57,500 bases of DNA from Chrysomallon squamiferum. Lineage: Eukaryota > Mollusca > Gastropoda > Neomphalida > Peltospiridae. Numbering within the stretch: position 1 is the stretch's first letter; every line of letters begins with the position of its first letter. The translations under genes and the position numbers were made by a program. The stretch is from NCBI GenBank assembly GCA_012295275.1, contig CM022674.1:5318936-5376435 (forward strand), written 5' to 3'. Positions 27,190 through 39,226 of this stretch are shown here, in pieces. A model generated the notes under the pieces. It saw only the letters and a list, made by a program, of their open reading frames with translations, did no database searches and was not told where the DNA came from.

Positions 27190-27906
27190 GGATGAAAAGA
27201 GAAACAGAATGATAGAAAGAGATTAAAATAGATTGAGTTTTTTCAAAATAAAATTCAACAGCCTTTGGTCTTTTCTCAATTGTGTACAGCTCCATGGTGA
27301 ATTTCACCAACAGAAAATAATATGTGAAATATAATTTATATAAATAAACCTAAATTGAAATTACATTTGAAATATAATTTATATAAATAAACCTAAACGT
27401 TATCAGTTCCATTATTTCATGCAGACAAAGACACTGAATAAACAGAAATATGAATGTTTCTGAAACTATGAGGGAAACAATTCAATTTAATTTAAAGATA
27501 CAAACTAATCAAATTGACTGTTTTCGCCAGTGTTTTAGCAAAAATTCAACTTTGGTGTCACTTTCTTTGCAACAAACTTTATTACTGCTAATAAAAAATA
27601 TCAAAGTATAATCCAAGTTCTACCAGCTTCTCCTCTAGGACGGGAATGAAAGTTTTCAAATGGAAGCTAATAAAATACAACCAGTCCCACCCTCACATCT
27701 CATAATTACATTTCTTTAATAGTGTCAACCCTTTCCTTAAATTCAAGTTATTTAAAAATCTTTAGAGATACATATCTTAGTCGGTATATAGTATATTTAT
27801 GTGTCTGTGTGTGTGCGTTTGAACATAAGTATGAATCAACAGATAGACGCGCAAATATTTTTACACGTGTAATATCTGATGCACATCATAAATGTAACAA
27901 ATGTAC
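26475..27906 (+). other. spacer downstream of BTB copy D
   Basis: No gene. Diverged relative to the A-D spacers. (GA)n at 27098-27188, then the homologous AT-rich block up to the retrotransposon insertion site at 27907-27918. Confidence 0.65.
27098..27188. repeat. (GA)n microsatellite downstream of copy D
   Basis: About 90 bp of GA with one interruption at its left end. Confidence 0.95.
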
Positions 27907-27918
27907 CATTTTATCAAT

Positions 27919-28935
27919 CTTGAACATTGAACCTTGAAAAAAATTAACGTGCAAATCAGAGCACGCTGTTTTGAAGCACGTCTACGACGGGCACGTTTTC
28001 TGAGAGGTCAGCAGGAGTGTCTGTCTTAGAAAAGAGTTTTGGGTAAGGAAAGAGAGTGAGTTCTCGTTACGATTGCAGGACACAAGGGAGTGTCCAGCAT
28101 ATCGGATCGTAATGAGTCGGTTTCGATGTTTCGTTGATGTTTTCCGCTCCTTGTTGTTTCCGGCACTTGTCTGGCTCGTTGAATGTCTCGTATTCGTCAC
28201 CGGGTCCGTGTTGGTTGCGTCCTGTTTCTTTGTTCTGTTCTCGGCTGCTGTTGATGTTTCCTTCTTCTTTCTGGCTGCTTCCCTCTGGTCCAAGAATTCC
28301 TAACGTTTTTTCTATTTTATTGCCAAAGGTCTTTTTATTGTATTAAAAGATGCTATAAACACCTGAAACTAAAAAGAATAAGAACATCAACGTAGATAAC
28401 GTATTTACATTTATTATGTACATTTTTAAAATTCCGATAACCGGGTTAGTATAGCGTGGGAGTAATTACGTATATTTTTGTTTTTAATTTTAATTTTTTT
28501 AATTATCCAAATTGATCCGCCAATCAGTCCATCAATCCATAGATCAATCAGCCTGTAAGTCAATAAATTCATTCAACTGTTGTTTGTTTTTCTGTAAAAT
28601 AAAAAATTCAAACTTTCAGATCCAAGAGTCAAGTTTTTGTTTTGTGTTCAGAATGTACGTTGCTACTGCATCGAGGACTAACTCTCTGTCTTTCGTGTTT
28701 GGTGCCAAGATGTTTTGGAGCGTGAACTCGATTTTTGGATCCTCCAATGTGTTGCATAGTGCTTGTCTTTTATTGGCGAAATTTTGACAGTGAAACAAGT
28801 AGTATTTCATGGTTTCGGAGAGTCCACAGCTGCAGTTGGGTCATGTGGTGTTGTGATATTTGTATCAGATTGCATATAAGTCGGTCGAGTAAGCAATACT
28901 GACTTTCGTGAGATTGTTGTTATGTGGTTTGTTTT
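27919..28935 (-). mobile_element. 5'-truncated non-LTR retrotransposon, upstream of copy E
   Basis: Sense strand is minus. A frame at 28616-28850 encodes the C-terminal tail of a LINE ORF2 (CSCGL, then YLFHCQNF..RQAL..TL), with stops further 5'. About 0.6 kb of 3' UTR follows, ending at low coordinates in a short TTCAAGG/TTCAATG-type tail at 27919-27940. It lies at the same target site (ATTTTATCAAT context, 27907-27918) as the insertions near F and G. The 5' end stops at the same base as in G. It is dead. Clade assignment (I-like, RNase H-bearing) rests on the copy near F. Confidence 0.75.
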
Positions 28936-29230
28936 CATAAATTCTCTATTTGTATTTATATAGCGTACCTTAAATGACCAAGATTTAAGTGTAAATAAAA
29001 TTCAGTTCAAGCTGAGTATTGGTTTAATAACACAAATTAGCATTCTTAATTCATAATCCTGTCAGAAACTTAATTAAAAATCCAGTAATCTCACTCTTCA
29101 ATTCTCACTGTCACGTGCCAGTCTCGTGCCTGAGTGTTGTTATAACAACACGCTACTCAGTGTCTACAGATTGTCACGTGATTTAAACATCTCCTAATTA
29201 AAACAGTCAACTTTTGACACGTCTGTAATT

Positions 29231-29267
29231 TATAAAACGCAACAGTCGTTGAAATATGTCATCATTC
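29231..29267 (+). promoter_or_regulatory. TATA box and initiator of BTB copy E
   Basis: TATAAAA at 29231-29237; CACGTG at about 29112 and 29177. Promoter elements are intact although the gene has a frameshift. Confidence 0.6.
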
Positions 29268-29314
29268 TTCTTCAAGTTATCACATCGTTCACTTCTAAAT
29301 ATCTACACTTTGTC

Positions 29315-30968
29315 ATGGAAAGCTGGACTTCAAGAGCGTGTTTGTTAGACGGCGATGTTTTGAGTAACGACTTCGAATGTGGAACTCAAAATGACATTGA
29401 CAATGGTACTTATTTTTTAAGTGAAATGTATACTTTCATTTGTTCTTATATTCTTGATTTCTTGATTTCTTTCTTTTTTCTTTCTTTCTTTCATTTCTCC
29501 AATCTAGATATATTAATGTTCGCAAATATATTAATAATTTAAAAAATGAGGTATTCAATTTTCTGTAACGTTCATTTTATTCAATTTATTTTACAGATTC
29601 CAGTTCGGGATACGAATCTGACGATTCTGGTTGTTGTATCGGTGTCAATCACTCTAACCCCGCCTGCCAACCATCTAGTGCTTCAGGGGAGATAATGATG
29701 TTTAGCAACACGAACGGACTGTGTGACAGTCTGAAGTACGTCATCACGATGTCTGAACTGTGTGACGTCATGTTCCTGGTGGGCAAAGAACGAGTTCCCG
29801 TTTATGGAGTGAAAGCTATCATGGCTACGCGTAGCAGGTAAAATTCTATCTTTTAATTTTCAGTGAAATTTTTAATTTTTTGTTTTTCATTAATTTTCTC
29901 TTTGAAAAGAACGAAACTAGGACTCGGGGAGAGAAATAAATATATTTCTCATCAGTGATCGAATTTAGATAAAAAAAACTAACACTAAGAAAAATATGTA
30001 AAATGTCATTTCTGAAAGTTACTAGTAATGTGCTTAATAGTTTCTGTGTGTTATTAGTTAATGTGTTAAAATATAAGTTAATTTATAAAAAAAAATTCTT
30101 ATTATTTGTTTGTTTACTTTAAAACAGAGTTTTCTATCAGCTGATACTGTATCACCAGCGCAAATCTACTGAAGAACTATCAAAGAAAAAGTCAAAATCC
30201 AAACATCAAAGCAGTCACCTGACCATTCCAATCCCAGATTACGACATCGTCGTCTTCCGCAGCTTGGTCACGTTTCTGCACTGTGGAAAGGTGAAAGTGG
30301 ACGTCAAAGTTGTTGTTGGTAAGTACAAAAATGATGTAACAATAATAATAATAATAATAATTGTAATAATTGTAACAATTCATATGATGATTCTTGATTA
30401 ATTAAAAGTTCAGACAAGTCAAAATTAATTTGTTAATATTTTGTTAATATTTCGCATAAATAAATATTAATTAGTCAACTTTTTGTAACATTTCATATAA
30501 ATGAATATTAAGTTGTTAAGTCATTGCTTTATTTCTGATAAATGAATATTAATTATTTTTAACGTATTTCAGGTGTCTTGTGTGCTGCTTCAGAGTATGA
30601 ACTGAAAGATCTGAGCAAAGCATGCTGGGATTTTGCTCGTCGTTTAAAGAGCAAAAGTCAGATTGCCGACTTGCTGACGTCATGTTCTAAATTTAGTAAA
30701 AAAAGAAAGCAGCCCAGAAATTGATTATAGAGGTGTGTATGTTACAGATATTCAAATATCTGTCGAACAGAGATAATTATTATTATTCCTTCTCCTTTTT
30801 CTCTTTTTAATCATCATTTTGAGTCCATGCCTTATAATTACTGATGAAAGTAACGATAAAATATAATTAATTGAATTTATGAAAACATTTTGTTGACTGA
30901 AATTTAAAAACAAAAAATTAAACCATTTCTTTAATCTTTCTATTCAGATTTCTAGAAGTGATCACTGA
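29315..30968 (+). pseudogene. BTB/POZ gene copy E with +2 frameshift near the C-terminus
   Basis: Exons 29315-29405, 29597-29837, 30128-30318, 30573-30732 and 30948-30968. Exon 4 is 160 nt instead of 158: a run of five A after AGT has become seven A at 30698-30704. The frame leaves the normal one at about residue 217 and stops at 30722-30724, giving a product of about 224 aa that loses the last dozen or so residues. The BTB part is whole, so some function may remain. Other changes: GTQNDIDN in exon 1, and Asp 152 to Val. Introns 2 and 3 match copies B/C, unlike intron 1. AATAAA lies at 31366-31371. Confidence 0.75.
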
Positions 30969-31379
30969 AAAGGATTATTTTTATCCTCTGAGAACCGATC
31001 ACGTGACCGCCTGAGGTCACCGTATCACGTCACAAACACGTGGGAGCTCTTCTAACTCGAGTCATAGTGAACGTCAAGACAGAAACGTGAAGAAAAATAA
31101 GAAGCGAAAACGAAACGTGCTGTCAAGACGCGTCTTCGTGAGACGAAAGAGAAGTTGACGTGAATGAGAAGTGGAAAGATAAGGAATGAAGAAATACATG
31201 TAATTGTGTGTCACAGAGAGTTCGTGAAAGCGAAACTATTGCATTAAATGAAGAATGTGCGCGCATTTACAGAAAGTTCTGTTTATTGCAATAAATATTA
31301 TTCATTCAAAGTGCATCAATCAGTATGACGTGTAATATACTGGTCTTGTTCAAATGCTTGTTTTCAATAAAGATTTTAA

Positions 31380-32446
31380 ATAAAAAATGTTTTTGTTTTC
31401 TTCTTTGTTAAGAGTTTTGATTATCAATAATAAACGGATGATGCTCATGATGAGTTATAAAGTGGGAAACTTTAATTCCTTCTTTTAACATCTCGTATCT
31501 AATCTTCAGACCGACGGTATACATTTGCTTTTAAAATGTGCATTTCAAAAGTAATTTGATTGTTGTATTGAATGCAGTTACAGTGCTCATCTAAGCTAAA
31601 ATATATTGATTTATTCACTGAAAGTAGAAGACTGGTTGTACTATAAATTATCAGTTGTCAAACATTATTTTAAATGTCTTTCGCTCATGAACCAAGCTTT
31701 TATATATGTAAATATATGAACGTTTTTGTTCGTGTGTGTGTGTGTGCGTGAGTATATTTGAGTGCACATTTCAATATTATTACGACAATTAAAAGAAACA
31801 ATAGGTTTTATTGCAACACCTGTTTATTAAATACATTTAGTAAGAGATACATAAAACACTTACACTCAGAATAACCTATCCACTGATGACACCAAAAAAT
31901 AAAATTTCATTGTTTTTTAATATGGACTTTCTTGTTTGTATATCATTATTTAAGTTTCTTCCGTAAATGTAATTTTAAGTGTGAAAATGAACATTTAAAG
32001 CACAGAGACGGAAATAAACAATTTAATCTAAAAAAACAAACTAATCAAACTGACTGTTTTCGCCAGTGTTTTAATAAAATTCAAACTTTGATGTCACAGT
32101 CTACGTAATAAACCTTATTACTGCTAACAAAAAATACCAAAGTATAATCCAAGTTCTACAAACTTCTCTAGGACGGGAAGGAAAGTTTTCAAATGGAAGC
32201 TATTAAAATACAACTTGCCCCACCCTTACGTCTCATAATTACATTTCTTTAATAGTGTCAACCCTTTCCTTAAATTCAAGTTATTTAAAAATCTTTAGAG
32301 ATACATATCTTAGTCGGTATATAGTATATTTATATTGCTGTGTCTGTGTGTGTGCGTTTGAACATAAGTATGAATCTATAGATAAACAGGTGTATGTGTT
32401 TACACTTATAAATATCTGATGTACGTCATAAATGTAACAAATGTAC
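31380..32446 (+). other. spacer downstream of BTB copy E
   Basis: No gene. The (GA)n block and its flanks, present in other spacers, are missing here: sequence passes from GTGTGAAAATGAACATTTAAAGCACAGAGACGG directly to the block after them. The F-G spacer has the same deletion. Confidence 0.65.
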
Positions 32447-32458
32447 CATTTTATCAAT

Positions 32459-33983
32459 CTTGAACATTGAACCTTGAAAAAAATTAACGTGCTAATCAGA
32501 GCAAGGTGTTGTGAAGCACGTCTACGACGGGCACATTTTCTGACAGGTCAGCGGGCGTGTCCGCCGCAGAAAAAATTTTGGGTAAGGAAAGAGAAAGTGG
32601 GTTCTCGTTACGATTGCAGGACACAAGGGAGTGTCCAGCATATCGGATCGTAACGAGTCGGTTCCGATGTTTCGTACACGTTATCCGCTCCTTGTTGTTT
32701 CAGGTACTTGTCTGGGTGGTTGAAGCTCTCCTAGTCATCACCGGGTCCGAGTTGGTTGCGTCCTGTTTGTCTGTTTGTTGTCTTCTCGCCTGCTGCTGAT
32801 ATTTCTTTGTTCTGTTTGGCTGCTTTCTTCTGGTCCAACAATTCCAACTTTTTTTCTTTTCTTTATTTATTTTTTTTTTTTTTGCCAATGGTCTTTTTAT
32901 TGATTAAAAGGATGCTGTGAAGACCTGTAAGTCAAAAGAATAACATGAGTGTAGTTAACTTATTTACATTTTATTTTATTTTATTTTTCTATTTTAATTT
33001 AAATGATGTTATAAATATTTGCAGCTAGGAATAAGAACATGAACTTATTTACATTTATTATGTACAAGAGAAAGAAAAAAAACAAAAACAAAAAAAAACA
33101 GGTTAGTATGGTCTGAAAGTATGTGCGTATAGTACGTATAGTTTTGTTTCTAATTCTTAATTTAATTGGCCGCTCAAATTGATCCGTCAATCAGCCGTTC
33201 CATCCGTAGATCCATCGGCTGTTCAACCAACCAATCTGTAAGTCAATAAATTCATATAATTGTTGGTTGTTTTTGTGTAAAAAAAACAAAAAAACAACTA
33301 GAGTTTGTGCTTTGTGTTAAGAATATATGTTCTTACTGCAGCGAGGATTAACTCTCTGACTTTCGAGTTTGGTGCCAAGATGTGTTGGAGCGTGAACTCG
33401 ATTTTTAGTTCATCCAGTGTATTGCGTAGTGCTTGTCTTTCCTTGGCGAAATTTTGACAGTGAAACAAGTAGTGTTTAATGGTTTCGGTGAGACCACAGC
33501 TGCAGTTGGGTGATGTGGTGTGGTATTGGTATCGGATTGCATTTAAGTTGGTCGAGTAACCAATTCTGGCTTTGGTGAGGTTGTTGTTGTGTAGTTTGTT
33601 GGCGAGTGTGATTTTGCATGTTTTGGTGAGCGGTTTGATGTTCAAATGCCATTTGTTTTTGGTGTTGTTCCATTCGTTTTGTCATTGTTTGTCGTAATGT
33701 TTGGCTGCGATGGAAACAATTTCCTTTATTCCGTAGTGTATGTGTGGGCAGATGTCTTCGTCTTTAATGCACAACAACACACAGTCATCTTCTCAGACAG
33801 CCTAAGTTCCGTCATCTCAATACAATCTGGACATTCCAGCAGACCAGACCTACTCAGCAGAATACAACATCTACACGAGGACATACAACACAACAAGAAA
33901 CAACTAAACATTAAGTCGCTCCCAGCAAACGTCAGCATCATCGGCAACGAGCTTGCCGACAACTACGCCAAAGAGTCACTCAG
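32459..33983 (-). mobile_element. non-LTR retrotransposon with 5' inversion, upstream of copy F
   Basis: Flanked by a perfect 12-bp target duplication CATTTTATCAAT (32447-32458 and 33984-33995). On minus, 33645-33298 encodes the ORF2 tail (NKWHLNIKP-type start, CSCGLTETIKHYLFHCQNF, stop), followed by the 3' UTR and TTCAAGG-type tail at about 32460-32480. On plus, about 33775-33983 encodes part of an RNase H domain (IFSDSLSSV, then IIGNELADNYAKES with the conserved Asp). The two parts are in opposite orientation and meet near 33755-33775. That is the arrangement produced by twin priming. The RNase H indicates an I-superfamily-like LINE. It is 5'-truncated and inactive. Confidence 0.8.
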
Positions 33984-34283
33984 CATTTTATCAATTCTGT
34001 ATTTGTATTTATATACTGTATCTTAACTGCCACAGATTTATCTGTAAATAAAGTTCAGTTGAACCTGAGTATTGGTTTAATATCATCAATTAGCATTTTA
34101 AATTGATAATCCTGTTAGAACCTTAATTAATAATTCAGTAATCTCACTCTTCAATTCTCACTGTCACCTGCCAGTCGCGTGCCTGACTGTTGTTATGACA
34201 ACAGGTTACTCAGTGTCTACAGATTGTCACGTGATTAAAATATCTCCTAATTAAGGCAGTTAACTTATGACACGTCTGTAATA

Positions 34284-34321
34284 TATAAAAAGCGACAGTC
34301 GTTGAAATATGTCATCATTCT
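34284..34321 (+). promoter_or_regulatory. TATA box and initiator of BTB copy F
   Basis: TATAAAA at 34284-34290 within ATATATAAAAAG, slightly altered from the TTTATAAAACGC of other copies. The upstream distal E-box is CACCTG here (about 34165) rather than CACGTG. Confidence 0.6.
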
Positions 34322-34367
34322 TCTTCAAGTTATCACATCGTTCACTTCTAAATATCTACACTTTGTC

Positions 34368-35393
34368 ATGGAAAGCTGGACTTCAAGAGCGTGTTTGTTA
34401 GACGGCGATGTTTTGAATAACGACTTCGAATGTGGAACTGAAAATGACATTGCTAACGGTACTTATTCTTTAAGTAATATGTATACTTTAATTTTTTTTT
34501 GTCAGTTGTTAATTTGTTTTCTTATTTTTCTTCTCTGTCTATGAACCTTAATGTTCGCTGTTTATTAATTCAGAAAAATATGTATTCATTTCTATGTAAC
34601 GTTCATCTTATTCAATTTATTTTACAGATTCCAGTTCGGGATACGAATCTGACGATTCTGGTTGTTGTATCGGTGTCAATCACTCTAACCTCGCCTGCAA
34701 ACCATCTAGTGCTTCAGGGGAGATAATGATGTTTAGCAACACGAACGGACTGTGTGACAGTCTGAAGTACGTCATCACGATGTCTGAACTGTGTGACGTC
34801 ATGTTCCTGGTGGGCAAAGAACGAGTTCCCGTTTATGGAGTGAAAGCTATCATGGCTACGCGTAGCAGGTAAAATTCTATTTTTGAATTTTCAGTCAAAT
34901 TTTTAAATCTTTTGTTTTTCATTAATTTTATCTTTAAAAAGAACTAAACTTGGACACTGAGAGTTAAAAAAATGTGTGTATTTCTCACCACTGATCGAGT
35001 TTAGAAGAAAATGCTAAATTAAAACAAAATAAATAAGTAAATAAATAAATAAAATGTTAAACGTCATCTGTATAAGTTACTTATAAAGTGCTTAATAGTT
35101 AGTGTGTGTTGTTAGTTATTCTGTTAAAATATAAGTTAATTTATAAGATTCTTTTCTCATTGTTTGTTTGTTTATTTTGAAACAGAGTTTTCTATCAGCT
35201 GATACTGTATCATCAGCGCAAATCTACTGAAGAACTGTCAAGGAAAAAGTCAAAATCCAAACATCAAAGCAGTCACCTGACCATTCCAATCCCAGATTAC
35301 GACATCGACGTCTTCCGCAGCTTGGTCACGTTTCTGCACTGTGGAAAGGTGAAGGTGGACGTCAAAGTTGTTGTTGGTAAGTAAAAAAATTAT

Positions 35394-35425
<32 letters not shown>

Positions 35426-36020
35426 TGTAATACTTGTAAATTTTCATGTAATGATTCTTAACTAATTAATAGTTCAGCAGACAAATGATGATTAATTTGT
35501 TAATATTTTGTTAATATTTCACATAGATAATTATTAATTAGTTAATAATATTTCATATGAATGAATATTAAGTTGTTAACTGATTGCTTTCTTTCAGATA
35601 AATGAATATTAATTATTTTTAATCTGTTCCAGGTCTCTTGTGTGCTGCTTCGGAGTATGAACTGAAAGATCTGAGCAAAGCATGCTGGGATTTTGCTCGT
35701 CGTTTAAAGAGCAAAAGTCAGATTACCGACTTGCTGACGTCATGTTCTAAATATAGCAAAAAGAAAGCAGCCCAGAAATTGATTATGGAGGTGTGTATGT
35801 TACAGATATTCAAATATCTATCAAACATAGATAATTATTATTATTCCTTTTCGTTTTTCTCTTTTTAATCATCTTTTTGAGTCCATGCCTTATAATTACT
35901 GATTAAAGTAACGATAAAACTAATTGAATTAATGAAAACGTTTTGTTCACTAAAATTTAAAACAAAAAAATAAATAATTTATTTTATCTTTCTATTCAGA
36001 TTTCTAGAAGTGATCACTGA
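34368..36020 (+). CDS. BTB/POZ domain protein, copy F (233 aa)
   Basis: Exons 34368-34458, 34628-34868, 35186-35376, 35633-35790 and 36000-36020; open. Distinctive residues: Leu for Pro and Lys for Gln in the NPACQP segment of exon 2 (NLACKP), Ser-Arg-Lys-Lys in the basic insert, Gln-Ile-Thr-Asp in exon 4, and Ile-Met-Glu at the end of exon 4. Intron 2 has an ATAA repeat near 35026-35052. AATAAA lies at 36419-36424. It is the only open copy among the three with an upstream retrotransposon. Confidence 0.85.
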
Positions 36021-36429
36021 AAAGGATTATTTTTATACTCTGACAACCGATCACATGACCGCCTGAGGTCACCGGATGACGTAGAAAACACGTGGGAGTC
36101 CTTCAGACTCGAGTCATACTGAACGTCAAGACAGAAACGTGAAGAAAAATAAGAAGCGAAAACGAAACGTGCTGTCAAGACGCGTCTTCGTGAGACGAAA
36201 GAGGAGTTGACGTGAATGAGAAGTGGAAAGATAAGGAATGAAGAAATACATGTAATTCTGTGTGTAACAGAGAGTTCGTGAAAGTGAAACTGTTGCATTA
36301 AATGAAGAATGTGCGCGCATTTACAGAAAGTTCTGTTTATTGCAGGAAATATTATCATTCGACGTGCATCAATCAGTATTACTGGTAATATACTAGTCTT
36401 GTTTAAATGCTAGTTTTTAATAAAGATTT

Positions 36430-37509
36430 TAAATAATAAAAATGAATTTGTGTTCTTCTTCGTTATCGTAAGAGTTATGATTATCAGTAATAAACGGATG
36501 ATGCCCATGATGAGTTATAAAGTGGGAAACTTGAATTGGTTCTTTTAACATCTCGTATCCAATCTTCAGACCGACGGTATATCCTTGCTTTTGCAAACTG
36601 CATTTCAAAATGAATTTGATTGTTGTATTCAATACAGTTACAGTGCTTATCTAAGCTAAAACATATTAATTTGTTCATTGAAAGTAGAAGACAGGTTATA
36701 GTATAAATTATCAGTTGTTAAACATTATTTTCAATGTCTTTCGCTCATGAACCAAGCTTTTATATAACTTAATATATGAATGTTTTTGTTGTGTGTATGT
36801 GTGTGTGCGTGAGTATATTTGAGTGCACATTTCAATATTATTACAACAATTAAAAGAAACAATAGGTTTTATTGCAACACCACTTTATTAAATACATTTA
36901 GTAAGAGATAAATAAAATACTTACAATCAGAATAACCTATCCACTAATGACACCAAAAAATAAAATTTCATAGTTTTTTTAATAACGACTTTCTAGTTTG
37001 TATATCATTATTTAAGTTTCTTCCGTAAATGTAATTTTAAGTGTGTACATTTAAAGCACAGAGACGGAAATAAACAATTTAATCTAAAAAAAAAGAAACC
37101 TAATCAAACTGACTGTTTTCGCCAGTGTTTTAATAAAATTCAAACTTTGATGTCACTGTCTACGTGATAAACCTTATTACTGCCAACAAAAAATATCAAA
37201 GTATAATCCAAGTTCTACCAGCTTCTTTTCTAGGACGGGAAGGAAAGTTTTCAAATGGAATCTAATAAAATACAACTTGCCCCACCCTAACGTCTCATAA
37301 TTACATTTCTTTAATTGTGTCAACCCTTTCCTTAAATTCAAGTTATTTAAAAAAACTTTAGAGATACATATCTTAGTCGGTATATAGTATATTTATATTG
37401 CTGTGTCTGTGTGTGTGCGTTTGAACATAAGTATGAATCTATAGATAAACAGGTGTATGTGTTTACACTTATAAATATCTGATGTACGTCATAAATGTAA
37501 CAAATGTAC
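36430..37509 (+). other. spacer downstream of BTB copy F
   Basis: No gene. Closely matches the E-F spacer (31380-32446), including the missing (GA)n block, so E-F and F-G units descend from one ancestor. Confidence 0.65.
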
Positions 37510-37521
37510 CATTTTATCAAT

Positions 37522-38855
37522 CTTGAACTTTGAACCTTGAAAAAAAAATAACGTGCTAAAATCAGAGCAAGCTGTTGTGAAGCACTCTACGACGGGCACG
37601 TTTTCTGAGAGGTCAGCGGGTGTGTCTGTCGCAGAAAAGAGTTGTGGGTAAGGAAAGAGAGTGGTTTGTCGTTACGATTGCAGGACACAAGTGAGTGTCC
37701 AGCATGTCGGATCGTAATGAACTGGTTGAGATGTTTCGTTGATGTTTTCCGCTCGTTGTTGTTTCCGGCACTTGTCTTGCTCGTTGAATGTCTCGTATTC
37801 GTCATACTCTCCGTGTTGGTTGCGTCCTGTTTGTTTGTTCTGTTGAACATTGAACCTTGAACCTTGAAAAAAAAATAACGTGCTAATCAGAGCAAGCTGT
37901 TGTGAAGCACGTCTACGACGGGCACGTTTTCTGAGAGGTCAGCGGGTGTGTCTGTCGCAGAAAAGAGTTGTGGGTAAGGAAAGAGAGTGGCTTGTCGTTA
38001 CGATTGCAGGATCGTAACGAATCGGTTGCGATGTTTCGTTGATGTTTTCCGCTCGTTGTTGTTTCCGGCACTTGTCTTGCTCGTTGAATGTCTCGTATTC
38101 GTCACCGGGTCCGTGTTGGTTGCGTCCTGTTTGTTTGTTCTGTTCTCGGCTGCTATTGATGTTTCCTCCTTCTTTCTGGCTGCTTCCCTCTGGACCAACA
38201 ATTCCTAACTTTTTTTCTGTTTTATTGCCAATGGTCTTTTTATTGATTTAAAAGATACTATAGACATCTACAACTAAAAAGAATAACAAAATTAACGTAG
38301 TTAACGTATTTACATTTATTATTTACATTTTTAAAATTCCGATAACCAGGTTAGTATTGTCTGAAAGTAATTATGTATATATATTTTATTTATTTATTTA
38401 TTTATTATTTTTATTATTATTAATTTAATTGGCTTTTCAGATTGATCCGTCAATCAGTCGATCCATCCATGGATCAATCAGCTCCTCAACCAATCAGGCT
38501 GTAAGTGAATAAGTTAATTGAATTGTTGTTTGTTTTTGTGTTAAAAAAAGAAATTCAAACTTTCAACTCCAAGAGTCTAAAGTTTGTGTTTTGTGTTCAG
38601 AATGTATGTTGTTAATGCAACGAGGACTAATCTCTATCTTTCGTGTTTGGTGCCAAGATGTTTTGGAGCGTCAAGTCAATTTTTAGTTCCTCCAGTGTGC
38701 GAAATTTTGACAGTGAAACAAGTAGTGTTTCATGGTATCGGAGAGTCCACAGCTGCATTTGGGTGATGTGGTGTTCTGATATTTGTATCGGATTGCATTT
38801 AAGTTGGTCGAGTAACCAATTCTGACTTCGGTCAGATTGTTGTTGTGGAGTTTGT
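37522..38855 (-). mobile_element. two retrotransposon 3' ends in tandem, upstream of copy G
   Basis: Sense strand minus. The outer element runs from 38855 (same 5' end as the copy near E) through the ORF2 tail remnant (about 38840-38590, broken by stops and a deletion) and 3' UTR down to about 37860. A second, 5'-truncated 3' UTR piece (37844-37522) follows in the same orientation. Each ends in the same TTCAAGG/TTCAATG tail; the internal tail lies at 37844-37872. The sequences at 37640-37843 and 37975-38143 are near duplicates. This is either a nested insertion into the tail or unequal slippage. Confidence 0.72.
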
Positions 38856-39142
38856 TTTCATCAATTCTGTATTTGAATTTCTATAGCGTACCTTAAATGC
38901 CCCAGATCTAAGTGTAAATAAAGTTCAGTTGAACCTCAGTATTGGTTTAATAACATCAATTAGCGTTCTTAATTCATAATCCTGTTAGAACCTTAATTAA
39001 TAATCCAGTAATCTCACTCTTCAATTCTCATTGTCATGTGTCAGTCTCGTGCCTGAGTGTTGTTATAACAACACGTTACTCAATGTCACGTGATTTAAAC
39101 ATCTCGTAATTAAAATAGTTAACTTATGACACGTCTGTAATT

Positions 39143-39180
39143 TATAAAACGCAATAGTCGTTGAAATATGTCATCATTCT
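39143..39180 (+). promoter_or_regulatory. TATA box and initiator of BTB copy G
   Basis: TATAAAA at 39143-39149. The distal E-box is CATGTG (about 39036) and about 15 bp between the palindrome and the proximal CACGTG are missing compared with other copies. Confidence 0.55.
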
Positions 39181-39226
39181 TCTTCAAGTTATCACATCGT
39201 TAACTTCTAAATATCTACACTTTGTC

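Noticed and set aside
28073-28303. Plus-strand frames of 70-91 aa in the retrotransposon 3' UTR
   Set aside because: They lie antisense to the LINE and are broken or altered in the copies at 32557 and 37642.
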